Assembly (NCBI GenBank): GCA_019415335.1
Contig: DXKH01000084.1
Location: 39,366-103,365, forward strand
Length of the DNA stretch: 64,000 nt
Direction: 5' to 3'
DNA from: Citrobacter sp.
Lineage (GTDB): Bacteria; Pseudomonadota; Gammaproteobacteria; Enterobacterales; Enterobacteriaceae
In this document: piece by piece, positions 1 through 8,209 of the stretch
How positions within the stretch are numbered: position 1 is the stretch's first letter
How the letters are laid out: the number at the start of each line of letters is the position of its first letter
The notes under the pieces: generated by a model
Seen by the model: only the letters and a program-made list of their open reading frames with translations
What the model was told of the DNA's origin: nothing
Databases searched by the model: none
Position numbers and translations under genes: made by a program

Positions 1-2193
1 GACGTCCTTAATTTGATTGGCTTACAAACGGGTATTCAGTTTGAGACGGTGGTCGTCAAATCGAATAAAGAGATGGTCGCTGAGATGAAGAAAGGCAACT
101 GGCATATTGTGCAGGCCGCTAACTATGATCTCAGCCGAGAAAATTATCTCTCTTTTACGCATCCATTTATCACCACACAATTCGTGGCCGTGATCAGAAA
201 AGAGAATAGCAAGGAGCATGCACTGCGGCCCGGTAACCATGTCGCAATCAGCGCCGATCACACGTTACTGACCACACTGAAGGCGCAATATTCAGGCATT
301 GTGTGGGAGGAGGTGGAAAATTCCAGCGTGGCATTGAATCTGGTCGCAACAGGAAAAGTGGATGCTGCCATTTCGAATCAACTGACCGCGCGTTATCTGA
401 GTGAACATTACTATCCCGATCAGCTTTCCTGGATACCGCTTACGGGAGAAGAACCCGCCGCAATTAGTTTCGCGGTACCCCGCTCTGAACCGGAGTTACG
501 GCAAATTCTGGATAAAGCGTTAGATGATATTCCACAAAAAGAAGTCCTGCAGATCGTCAGTAAATGGATTCGTCTGCCGGATGTCAAAATAGATACCTGG
601 GAATTGTATAACCGGCCTTTTTACCTGGTGGCGACATTAGCGTCGTTACTGGTACTCAGCACCTTGTTATGGGCAGTTTATCTGGTGCGGGAAGTGCGTA
701 TCAGAAAACGTTCACAACGCTTACTGAAAGAGGAACGGAACAGGGCTCTCAGGGCCAATGAGGAGAAGCGGGAATTTCTTTCTCATATGAGTCATGAGAT
801 ACGAACCCCGGTCAGTGCCATTATGGGATTTCTTGAACTCCTGCAACTGTCCCCCGCGAAGTTTAACCCAGAAGATAAAGCATCCGTGGACCAGGCGGCT
901 CAGGCCTCACGTTCGTTATTAAAACTGATTGGTGAGATCCTCGATCTGGAGAAGATCGAATCCGGTTTGTTAGAGGTTGTCCCCCAGTGGAAATATCCGG
1001 ACGCTCTGATACAAGACAAAATTGCGCTATTTAGCGCGCTGGCGGCGCAAAAAGGGATCGCGTTACGTTATGACTCTCGTTTGGATGCACGCGAGGCGAT
1101 GCGACTGGATCCCCAACTACTGGGGCAGGTTCTCACTAATATTATCGGTAACGCGGTGAAATTTACCGAACACGGTGATGTGCGAATTTCAGCGGTGAAG
1201 CATGAACAAACGCTGGTGATCTCGGTGCGTGATTCTGGGCCGGGAATGAGCGAAGAAGAACAACGCCGTTTATTCGCTGCCTTTAGCCAGGGAAACGCGG
1301 GAGAACATCATCGTGGTTCGGGGCTTGGATTAGCCATCAGTCGGGCGTTAATGAGGCAAATGGGAGGGACAATCGAACTGCAAAGCGAGATCAATCGGGG
1401 AACGACCGTCACGTTGAGCCTGCCAGTCCAGACATCATTTGCTATCACGCCTACCGTTGCGGATGTTGATCCGCCTCTGCCAGCATTTCAAGGAACACTC
1501 CGGGTATTAATCGCGGATGACCTTTCTTTTAGCCGATTACTCCTGAAACGTCAGCTTGCGACGCTGAGTATCATGGCTGATGAAGCTGACAATGGTGAGA
1601 CCGCATTACAGTATCTTCAGCAAGGAGAGTATGACTTGCTGATTACCGATCTCAATATGCCGGTTATGGATGGTATTGCGCTTGCCCGACAGGTCAGAAC
1701 ATTTAACACGACGCTTGTCATTTGGGGGCTCACGGCAACGGCGCAGGAGCACGAACGCGAACGTTGTCTGGCGGCGGGTATGAATGCCTGTCTTTTCAAA
1801 CCCGTCACGTTGTCGCAGCTCTCTCATTTACTCTCCGGTGTGAGTGATACCCACGACACCGTATTTGATCTCGAAAGACTGGCGATGCTGGCGCAAGGGA
1901 ATCGGGCATTGATGCTTCGTGCATTAAAAGATGCGCAGGTTGAAAATCGTTGTGATTTAACGGCGGCTCATAAAGCCGGTGAGGCGGGTGATTATCGTCT
2001 GGTTAAACATCATATTCATCGCATTAACGGGACTGCCCAGCTATTGGGGGTTGAGACCTTAATGAAGGCAGCGCAGTCTTTAGAAGATAAACTCCCGGAG
2101 GCGATGACTGTCACCGAACTGGCCGGTGAGCTTGAACATATCCAGACGCTGCTGGACGAACTGGAACTGGCAATCGAGAAATTCACGCCTTAA
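1..2193 (+). CDS. EvgS/BvgS-type unorthodox hybrid sensor kinase, 5' end cut by window
   Basis: An inner-membrane sensor kinase that would pass phosphate through a His-Asp-His relay to a response regulator, probably encoded upstream outside the window. The frame is open from base 1, so the true start is missing; 730 residues remain of about 1200 usual for EvgS. Order seen: the end of a periplasmic solute-binding-type sensor domain (about residues 1-195, counted from the first base), a membrane segment near 207-230, the HisKA H-box (MSHEIRTP) with phospho-His 265, a HATPase with N box NIIGNAVKF and G boxes DSGPGM and GSGLGL, a receiver domain with phospho-acceptor Asp 550 (DLNMPVMDG), and a C-terminal HPt domain with His 673 (HRINGTA). 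All relay residues look intact. The layout and H-box match EvgS more than BvgS, but I cannot name the orthologue with the sensor missing. Confidence 0.93.
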   Translation, partial: DVLNLIGLQTGIQFETVVVKSNKEMVAEMKKGNWHIVQAANYDLSRENYLSFTHPFITTQFVAVIRKENSKEHALRPGNHVAISADHTLLTTLKAQYSGIVWEEVENSSVALNLVATGKVDAAISNQLTARYLSEHYYPDQLSWIPLTGEEPAAISFAVPRSEPELRQILDKALDDIPQKEVLQIVSKWIRLPDVKIDTWELYNRPFYLVATLASLLVLSTLLWAVYLVREVRIRKRSQRLLKEERNRALRANEEKREFLSHMSHEIRTPVSAIMGFLELLQLSPAKFNPEDKASVDQAAQASRSLLKLIGEILDLEKIESGLLEVVPQWKYPDALIQDKIALFSALAAQKGIALRYDSRLDAREAMRLDPQLLGQVLTNIIGNAVKFTEHGDVRISAVKHEQTLVISVRDSGPGMSEEEQRRLFAAFSQGNAGEHHRGSGLGLAISRALMRQMGGTIELQSEINRGTTVTLSLPVQTSFAITPTVADVDPPLPAFQGTLRVLIADDLSFSRLLLKRQLATLSIMADEADNGETALQYLQQGEYDLLITDLNMPVMDGIALARQVRTFNTTLVIWGLTATAQEHERERCLAAGMNACLFKPVTLSQLSHLLSGVSDTHDTVFDLERLAMLAQGNRALMLRALKDAQVENRCDLTAAHKAGEAGDYRLVKHHIHRINGTAQLLGVETLMKAAQSLEDKLPEAMTVTELAGELEHIQTLLDELELAIEKFTP

Positions 2194-2201
2194 TTTCCCT
2201 T

Positions 2202-2215
2202 CCTACACGTGTAGG
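2202..2215. promoter_or_regulatory. 14-bp perfect palindrome, possible EvgA-type box
   Basis: CCTACACGTGTAGG is a perfect palindrome nine bases after the kinase stop codon. Its CCTACA/TGTAGG half-sites resemble, as I recall it, the inverted repeat bound by EvgA-type regulators, though the spacer here is two bases. It touches the hairpin at 2215-2244, so it may simply belong to the 3' end structure. Confidence 0.35.
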
Positions 2216-2244
2216 CGGCGCCTGACAGAATAATAAGGCGCCGC
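2215..2244 (+). terminator. Hairpin after the sensor kinase gene
   Basis: Arms GCGGCGCC (2215-2222) and GGCGCCGC (2237-2244) form a perfect 8-bp GC stem with a 14-nt loop. No T tract follows, so this is a weak intrinsic terminator or an mRNA 3' end stabiliser. Confidence 0.5.
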
Positions 2245-2653
2245 TGATGTTGCTCCTGTGTTAACCAGGTAAAATAAGCCCTGTTCCAACAGAATAAAAT
2301 TAGTTAATTGGGCCTGGTATATTTCCTAAGAAAAATCCATGTTTTTGTTTATTACAAGTTTTAGCTATCAAATACGCTTGGATCATTAAACTAAACCTAT
2401 CCATGTGGGTAGTGTTTAATTCTGTTTTTTATCGCTCTTACTGGGTTTTTGTATTAGTTAAAATAGTTAACTGTGGATCGTTGTTCTTTTGAAGGTGAAA
2501 AGATAGTAGAAACGATCGTTTTTATGTTTTATGACAAAATCCACGACTTTTGTGATGTCATGCTGAATTATTTTCTGTAAATTTTACAGCGAAACATGAG
2601 GTGACTTACTGACGTTAAAAAAGCAAGCAGGAAGTGTCGAAAAGGGAAGTTTT
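2245..2653. other. AT-rich intergenic region before the LuxR-type gene
   Basis: About 400 bp with stops in all frames and no recognisable gene. It must hold the promoter of the LuxR-type gene at 2654. I see no operator I can name. Confidence 0.6.
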
Positions 2654-3178
2654 ATGAAATTATCAGACTCCGTATTTTCTGATGATTATTTTTTTATTGT
2701 CGGCATAAGTGCGTTGTTAACGCCGGAGTTGATTGATGAAAATTACACTATAGTCGATGTTGACGAGTCCAGGCTTCAGCGGAGCACAGAGTATTTGTCT
2801 CCTGGCAGGAAAATCATTGCATTTATCACCAATGATCTCGACTACTATGCTTTAAACCATTTGAGTGATATTACGTTCATTGATAAGAGACGCCGGATAA
2901 ACGAAATTCTCTCATGCCTGTTTGTCAATGACACCCGGTACGCTTATCGGGTGAAATACACACTGTCATTCCGCGAAAATGAAGTCCTTGCGTGTATGCA
3001 AAAAGGAATGGATGCGAATGATATTGGCAGGTTATTAGGCATGTCGATGAAGACATTTTATGCACATCGTCGCAGTTTAGTATTTAAACTTCAACTCGGT
3101 AATCGTGTATCGCTATATCGAAATATCGCGCGGATAAGAATGTGCAAACCGTGTGCTCATGAGTCTGACCTTGCATAA
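2654..3178 (+). CDS. Orphan LuxR-type (FixJ/NarL HTH) transcription factor next to fimbrial operon
   Basis: A 174-residue cytoplasmic DNA-binding protein. The C-terminal half (about residues 105-165) holds a LuxR-family helix-turn-helix: LSFRENEVLACMQKG, then DIGRLLGMSMKTFYAHRRSL and the recognition helix end KLQLGN. The N-terminal 100 residues have the size of a receiver-like domain but lack a recognisable acidic pocket, so phosphorylation is doubtful. The ATG follows a GGGAAG ribosome site by six bases. It is codirectional with the pilin gene 116 bp downstream and follows a hybrid kinase on the same strand. I infer that it controls the adjacent fimbriae, as similar small LuxR-type proteins do in other enterobacterial fimbrial loci. 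No gene name can be given. Confidence 0.85.
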   Translation: MKLSDSVFSDDYFFIVGISALLTPELIDENYTIVDVDESRLQRSTEYLSPGRKIIAFITNDLDYYALNHLSDITFIDKRRRINEILSCLFVNDTRYAYRVKYTLSFRENEVLACMQKGMDANDIGRLLGMSMKTFYAHRRSLVFKLQLGNRVSLYRNIARIRMCKPCAHESDLA

Positions 3179-3294
3179 ATTGTTGCGTTAACGCCTGGGC
3201 GCGAGAATACGCAGAGGAGGTGAGTGCGGAAATAATTGTTTTTAACATCAACACTTTTAATTAAATATTAACCTAACTATCTGGATTTAACGAT

Positions 3295-3813
3295 ATGAAA
3301 AAAATTGCACTGATTTCCGCGATGTTATCGCTTTCTGCTCTGCACGCAGCCAATGCAGCCGATGGCGTCATTAACTTTACCGGAACGATTACAGGAACGG
3401 CGTGTGTGGTTGATCCTTCCGCGATTGCGCAACCTGTTGATCTGGGAACCGTCTCAACGGCGGCATTTTCTGGTGGGAATGGCGCAACAGCGGCGGCCAA
3501 GCGCTTTAATATTGTGCTGAAATCCTGTCCGGCAAGTGTGACCAGCGCCAGTATTCGTTTTGACGGTACGACTAATGCGACTAATCCTTCAATTCTGGCG
3601 TTGACCACGGGTCAAACGGCGACGAATGTCGGTGTCGCTCTTTATGAGCAGGACAGCGCCACATTGATTCCGGTTGGCTCTTCTTCCGCTAGCGTGGCGT
3701 TGTTGGAAGACGTCGACAATACGTTGACCTATTTCGCAAAATATATGGCCACCGGTACTGTCGGCGCGGGGACGGCAAACTCGTCAACCTCCTTCACCGT
3801 GACTTATCAGTAA
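3295..3813 (+). CDS. Major fimbrial subunit (FimA-type pilin), operon 1
   Basis: A secreted pilin of 172 residues forming the shaft of a chaperone-usher fimbria. Residues 1-22 are a clear signal peptide ending in ANAA. The mature protein has the pilin pattern: an N-terminal donor strand region with alternating hydrophobics (VINFTGTIT), a disulfide pair (TACVVD and KSCPAS), the NVGVALYEQ strand, and the C-terminal beta-zipper ending SFTVTYQ, where the penultimate Tyr is the chaperone-binding residue of the family. It is the first of four codirectional genes (pilin, chaperone, usher, adhesin). A palindromic hairpin follows the stop codon at once. The upstream 116 bp are AT-rich and should carry the operon promoter. 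Confidence 0.92.
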   Translation: MKKIALISAMLSLSALHAANAADGVINFTGTITGTACVVDPSAIAQPVDLGTVSTAAFSGGNGATAAAKRFNIVLKSCPASVTSASIRFDGTTNATNPSILALTTGQTATNVGVALYEQDSATLIPVGSSSASVALLEDVDNTLTYFAKYMATGTVGAGTANSSTSFTVTYQ

Positions 3814-3816
3814 AAG

Positions 3817-3836
3817 CAGGGCCACTTGTGGCCCTG
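3817..3836 (+). promoter_or_regulatory. Intercistronic 20-bp palindromic hairpin after the pilin gene
   Basis: CAGGGCCAC and GTGGCCCTG are separated by only TT, three bases after the pilin stop codon. This perfect 9-bp stem can protect the upstream pilin message from 3' exonucleases or attenuate read-through to the chaperone gene. There is no T tract, so I favour stabilisation or processing. Confidence 0.7.
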
Positions 3837-3857
3837 AGTAATCAATCAGGAACGCTC

Positions 3858-4535
3858 ATGTTTCAGCAATTATATAAAACGGTTGCTGTGGGGATGGTAT
3901 TTATCTCAACAGCGGCTATCAGTGGTATTGAAATAGGCGGCACTCGTCTTGTTTATAATAGCAACGCCAGTCAGGCCACAATAAGTGTGAAAAACCCGGA
4001 CAATAAGCCGTATTTAATCCAGTCATGGGTAAGTAAAAGTGAAAATAGTGATGACAGCGGCAGCGAATTTACCACGACGCCACCCTTGTTTAAATTAAAT
4101 CCAAATACGCAGAATTCCGTCCGCGTCATGTTGGCAGAAAACAACTTACCTTCGGACAGGGAAAGTGTTTACTGGTTGAATATTAAAGCGATTCCCTCAT
4201 CCTCTCCGGATGCGAAAAATGAATTGTTGATCGCCGTAAAAAGTAAAATGAAGCTATTTTATCGTCCCGCCGGATTAAAAGGCGATCCGTCAACGGCGTA
4301 CCAGCAGTTAATTTTTTCACGCGAGGGCGGGAAATTAACTGTAAATAATCCAACGCCCTATAGCGTGTCGCTTAATGAAGTAAAGGTGAATGGCAAAACG
4401 ATAACAAAACCTCCAATGGTATTACCGTTTCAAACCGTCACGTTACCTCTGTCGGGGATAACAGGCGGAGACGTATCGTGGCGTGCGATTAATGATTTTG
4501 GAGGCGTCACGACTGAACAAAAAGTTAAAATGTAG
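3858..4535 (+). CDS. Periplasmic fimbrial chaperone (PapD/FimC family), operon 1
   Basis: A periplasmic two-domain immunoglobulin-like chaperone (225 residues) that caps pilin subunits by donor-strand complementation and hands them to the usher. Family signatures seen: IGGTRLVYN at the mature N-terminus, the TTPPLFKLNP strand, DRESVYWLNIKAIP, and MKLFYRPAGL. I chose the ATG at 3858 because AGGAACG lies five bases upstream and the signal peptide then starts MFQQLYKTVAVGM; the frame is open ten codons further upstream but that part overlaps the palindrome. The gene lies between the pilin and usher genes, 11 bp before the latter. Confidence 0.93.
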   Translation: MFQQLYKTVAVGMVFISTAAISGIEIGGTRLVYNSNASQATISVKNPDNKPYLIQSWVSKSENSDDSGSEFTTTPPLFKLNPNTQNSVRVMLAENNLPSDRESVYWLNIKAIPSSSPDAKNELLIAVKSKMKLFYRPAGLKGDPSTAYQQLIFSREGGKLTVNNPTPYSVSLNEVKVNGKTITKPPMVLPFQTVTLPLSGITGGDVSWRAINDFGGVTTEQKVKM

Positions 4536-4546
4536 GTTAAATACTT

Positions 4547-7048
4547 ATGCTCCAGCTCAATGCGGTTTCAGGTTTTGCAACGTTAACGAAATTATCAGTC
4601 CTGATCTCTCTGTTTACCCATGCGTCAACCGTGTTGGCTGAGGATTATTTTTCTCCCGATTTCATTGAAACCCGAGGAAATATTCCACGTGATATTGATA
4701 TCTCTCGTTTTAGCAAAACTGACGGACAGGTTCCCGGTGTTTATCACGTTGATGTTTATCTGAACGGAAATTATATCGAATCTCGTGATATCAGCTTTCT
4801 GGGTAAAGAGAGTGAACTGGCCCCATCGTTAACCTACGCCGATTTCGTGAAATGGGGTGTGAAGCGTAACGCACAGCCTGACTGGATGAGTATGGAGGAT
4901 TCCGCAACCGTCGATAATATGGGGGCGTTACTCCCCGGCAGCCAACTCAATTTTCAGTTTGATGGAATGCGTCTGGATATTTCAGTGCCGCAAGAATACA
5001 TGCAGCGCGATCCACGCGGTTCAGTCTCACCGGAACAGTGGGACGACGGACTGAATATGCTGTTCCTGAATTATAACTTCTCTGCTGCCAACAGCCATGG
5101 CAAGGGAGATTCGCGTAATGACAGCTATCTGAACCTGCGTAGTGGGATTAACGTCGGTCCCTGGCGGTTGCGTAATTACTCGACATATAACAATAACGAA
5201 GGGGATGGGCACTGGAATACCCTCAGCACTTCACTGGAGCGTGATATTAAAATGCTGAAAAGCCAGTTCAGTATGGGTGATGGTTATACGCAGGCCGGTG
5301 TATTCGACAGCGTTCACTTCCGTGGTGCGCAAGTTTATTCGGATGACACCATGTTGCCGGAAAGCGTACGAGGGTTTGCGCCTGTGGTTCGTGGTATTGC
5401 GCAAAGTAACGCCCAGGTCACCATTCGTCAGGGCGGGAATATTATCTGGCAGTCTTATGTTCCGCCAGGCCCGTTTGTGATTGATGATCTCTATCCTACT
5501 GCCGCCAGCGGTGATCTGACTGTGGTGGTGCGTGAAGCAGATGGTTCGGTACATCAGTTTATTCAGCCATTTTCGGCTGTGCCGATCATGCAGCGTGAAG
5601 GCCAGTTTAAATACGCGCTGGCAGCGGGGAAATATCGTGCATCAAACAGCACGGATAAGGAGCCGGAATTTCTTCAGGCCACAATGAGTTACGGGTTGCC
5701 GTGGGATACCACAATATACGGCGGCGCGCTGATGTCGGGAGATTACCAGGCCGGGGCATTAGGTATCGGTAAAGGATTGGGTGATTTCGGTTCGTTCTCT
5801 TTTGACACCACTTATGCTCATACGCAGATGCCAGGCAAAACGGAAGGCGGTATCTCGCTTCGCGCGCAGTATGCCAAAGATTTTTCATCCACAGGCACCT
5901 CGCTGAGTCTGATGGGGTATCGGTATTCCTCTTCCGGCTTTCATGATTTTCAGGAAGCGAATGGCGATGTGAATAAATACCGGATTGCGAGCGATAACGT
6001 TCTGGAAGGCAATGACTGGCGCTATCAGCGTAATAAACGCAGTAAGGCGCAGGTGACGTTGAACCAGCAACTGGGTGATTTCGGGAATATCAATCTTTCA
6101 GCGTGGCACCAGGACTACTGGGGCGGAGATACCGAACGTAACGTCAGCCTGGGTTACAACACCAGCATTAACAATATTAATTATGGCCTGAACTATAGCT
6201 ATTCCCGTGGTCCCTGGCACAACGACAATGATCATATCGTCTCTTTTACGATGCAGATTCCGTTCTCACGTTTCTTGCCAAATAGCTGGATGACGGTATC
6301 GGCAAACGCGAATAAAAAAGGCGATGCCACTTCACAGGTGGGGTTGTCCGGTTCCGCGCTGGAAGACAGAAATCTGAGCTGGAACGTACAACAGGGATAC
6401 AACAGTAAGGGCTCAGATGTGACGGGCAGTGCGTCGGCGAATTATAAGGGCCGTCATGGTGAATATCAGCTTGGTTATAACTACTCTCGCGATAACCGTC
6501 AGGTGTCGGTTGGCGCGATGGGAGGACTGGTGGTTCATCCCTATGGCGTCTCCGCGACTCAGCCTCTTGGCGAGACGATGGCGTTGGTGAAAGCCGAGAA
6601 TGCAGCCGATGTGAAAGTGGCGAATAACAGTGGCATTTACACAGACAGTAAAGGTTTTGCCGTTGTGCCGTACGTTGCGCCATATCGGCAGAACAGTCTG
6701 ACGCTAAATACCGACAGGTTGAATAACAATACAGATGTGTTGAATGACACGCAGACCGTCGTACCCACAAAAGGCGCGCTGACGCTGGCCGATTTCCCGA
6801 CCGTTACCGGCTACCGAATCCTGCTGCAACTGACGGGCAAAACGATTCCGTTTGGGGCGACGGCAAAAATTAACAACCGCGACAATACGCCAGAAGGGAT
6901 TGTTGACGATCGTCAGCGAGTCTGGTTTAGCGGCGCACCGGAAAAAGGCGCTGTGGTGGTGAACTGGGCAGGGGAAAGTTGTCTGGCACGTTATCAGATT
7001 GCGCAGGCTTCTGACAAAACGCATAACGTCACCGCGGAGTGCAGGTAA
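4547..7048 (+). CDS. Outer-membrane fimbrial usher (FimD/PapC family), operon 1
   Basis: An 833-residue outer-membrane assembly platform that accepts chaperone-pilin complexes and secretes the growing fimbria. A signal peptide (about residues 1-31, ending VLAED) precedes the N-terminal chaperone-binding domain (FSPDFIETRG, VYHVDVYLNG), then the large barrel with the plug-domain region (GFAPVVRGIA, DLYPTAASGDLTV) and the C-terminal domains with the final cysteine pair (ESCLARY and AECR). Length and domain order are normal for the family. The stop codon is 12 bases before the adhesin ATG, so translation is likely coupled. Confidence 0.95.
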   Translation: MLQLNAVSGFATLTKLSVLISLFTHASTVLAEDYFSPDFIETRGNIPRDIDISRFSKTDGQVPGVYHVDVYLNGNYIESRDISFLGKESELAPSLTYADFVKWGVKRNAQPDWMSMEDSATVDNMGALLPGSQLNFQFDGMRLDISVPQEYMQRDPRGSVSPEQWDDGLNMLFLNYNFSAANSHGKGDSRNDSYLNLRSGINVGPWRLRNYSTYNNNEGDGHWNTLSTSLERDIKMLKSQFSMGDGYTQAGVFDSVHFRGAQVYSDDTMLPESVRGFAPVVRGIAQSNAQVTIRQGGNIIWQSYVPPGPFVIDDLYPTAASGDLTVVVREADGSVHQFIQPFSAVPIMQREGQFKYALAAGKYRASNSTDKEPEFLQATMSYGLPWDTTIYGGALMSGDYQAGALGIGKGLGDFGSFSFDTTYAHTQMPGKTEGGISLRAQYAKDFSSTGTSLSLMGYRYSSSGFHDFQEANGDVNKYRIASDNVLEGNDWRYQRNKRSKAQVTLNQQLGDFGNINLSAWHQDYWGGDTERNVSLGYNTSINNINYGLNYSYSRGPWHNDNDHIVSFTMQIPFSRFLPNSWMTVSANANKKGDATSQVGLSGSALEDRNLSWNVQQGYNSKGSDVTGSASANYKGRHGEYQLGYNYSRDNRQVSVGAMGGLVVHPYGVSATQPLGETMALVKAENAADVKVANNSGIYTDSKGFAVVPYVAPYRQNSLTLNTDRLNNNTDVLNDTQTVVPTKGALTLADFPTVTGYRILLQLTGKTIPFGATAKINNRDNTPEGIVDDRQRVWFSGAPEKGAVVVNWAGESCLARYQIAQASDKTHNVTAECR

Positions 7049-7060
7049 GTGGAGGGAAAG

Positions 7061-8074
7061 ATGAATCGAATTATCGTGAGTTTACTGTTGATGGCGCTGG
7101 GACTGTTTTCACGTACTGCGCTGGCGTGGGATTGTTCGACGGTCACGCCATCAACAACCTTATCGCCGCAGAATATCACTATCTCCAGGGATCTGCCGGT
7201 GGGGGCCGTTATTGGTACGCAGATGATGACGCCGACAGTGAATGCGTTCAGTTGTTTTGATTCAGCGGAAGGGGTCATTTCCAATCAAACGTTTGGCGTA
7301 AAGGCGATAGGTACCTTCGATTCGATGGTCAATGGGGTGCGGGTCTATAAAACCAACGTTGACGGTATTGGCTATGCGATTTCCGGCTCGACGGCAAAGT
7401 GTGCCGGAGGGAATGCCGCCGTGACGGGGGCGAATACGATTCGGGGCGATATTAACACCGCCAGGCTTTGTCAAAATACCACGGGAATGATAAGTCCCGG
7501 ATTGAATGGTTCCGTCACGGTGACGTTTTATAAAACGGCGACGGAGACCGGTTCTGGTTCGATATCGGCAAGAACGGTGGGGTCGTTGATCTTGCTGAAT
7601 AACTCGCTGCTCTGGCAATCCCCGGAGGCCGCAGTCAATATCAATGCGTTCACGGTGACCACGCCGGCCTGCAAACTGACCACGGCATCCATCCCTGTCG
7701 ATATGAAAGAGGTTGATAAAAACGCCTTTAATGGCAAAGGAACGACGCCGGGAGAGGCATATACACAGTCATTCAGTCTGCCGATGACCTGCAATGCCGG
7801 CACCGCCGTCAGCGTCAGGATGGAAGGCGATATTAATGACGCAACGAAAGGCGTCATTAATACGGCCAGTGGCAGTAACGCCGCCACAGGGGTCGGGATC
7901 CAACTGCTTTATAATAACCAGCCAATGAGGTTGGGCTCCGATGTGGCGGTTGGGACCTCGAGCACAGGGGGCGGGTTCACGGTACCGCTTAAGGCGCGTT
8001 ACTACCAGACGGGCGATCACATCACCACCGGGGCGGCGAACGGCGTACTGTCTTTTACGATGACATACCAGTAG
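7061..8074 (+). CDS. Two-domain fimbrial tip adhesin, operon 1
   Basis: A secreted protein of 337 residues placed last in the operon, where FimH-type tip adhesins normally lie. Residues 1-22 are a signal peptide ending ALAWDCS. The N-terminal part (about 23-190) is divergent and should be the receptor-binding domain; it does not show the FimH mannose-pocket residues, so the ligand is unknown. The C-terminal part (about 200-337) is a pilin domain with the cysteine pair PACKLTT and MTCNAG, TGVGIQLLYNN, and the terminal LSFTMTYQ strand. ATG 7061 is chosen because GGAGGG lies five bases upstream; a GTG four codons earlier lacks a ribosome site. Confidence 0.88.
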   Translation: MNRIIVSLLLMALGLFSRTALAWDCSTVTPSTTLSPQNITISRDLPVGAVIGTQMMTPTVNAFSCFDSAEGVISNQTFGVKAIGTFDSMVNGVRVYKTNVDGIGYAISGSTAKCAGGNAAVTGANTIRGDINTARLCQNTTGMISPGLNGSVTVTFYKTATETGSGSISARTVGSLILLNNSLLWQSPEAAVNINAFTVTTPACKLTTASIPVDMKEVDKNAFNGKGTTPGEAYTQSFSLPMTCNAGTAVSVRMEGDINDATKGVINTASGSNAATGVGIQLLYNNQPMRLGSDVAVGTSSTGGGFTVPLKARYYQTGDHITTGAANGVLSFTMTYQ

Positions 8075-8100
8075 TTGCCAGTAACTCACATGCAGATGAG

Positions 8101-8134
8101 CAGCAGAACAGGTTAACGTCAACCTGTTCTGCTG
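8101..8134. terminator. Bidirectional terminator between adhesin and transporter genes
   Basis: A perfect 14-bp stem (8101-8114 with 8121-8134) with a six-base loop lies between two converging genes. A short GTTTAT follows on the plus strand. It probably ends both transcripts, although the T tract is poor. Confidence 0.75.
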
Positions 8135-8209
8135 TTTATCACGACATATTTACTGCAGCTACGTTTGTGATGTCGTGGGGTGAAAGGGAACGATCTTCTG
8201 TATTGGTCA

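Noticed and set aside
22..261. Minus-strand ORF within the sensor kinase gene
   Set aside because: It lies wholly inside the kinase coding sequence, has no ribosome site and no family pattern. The same applies to the other antisense ORFs of 60-180 codons across ushers, yah genes and thiolase.
7039..7260. 73-codon plus ORF overlapping the operon 1 adhesin start
   Set aside because: Out of frame with the adhesin, which has a clear signal peptide and GGAGG site; the shadow has neither.
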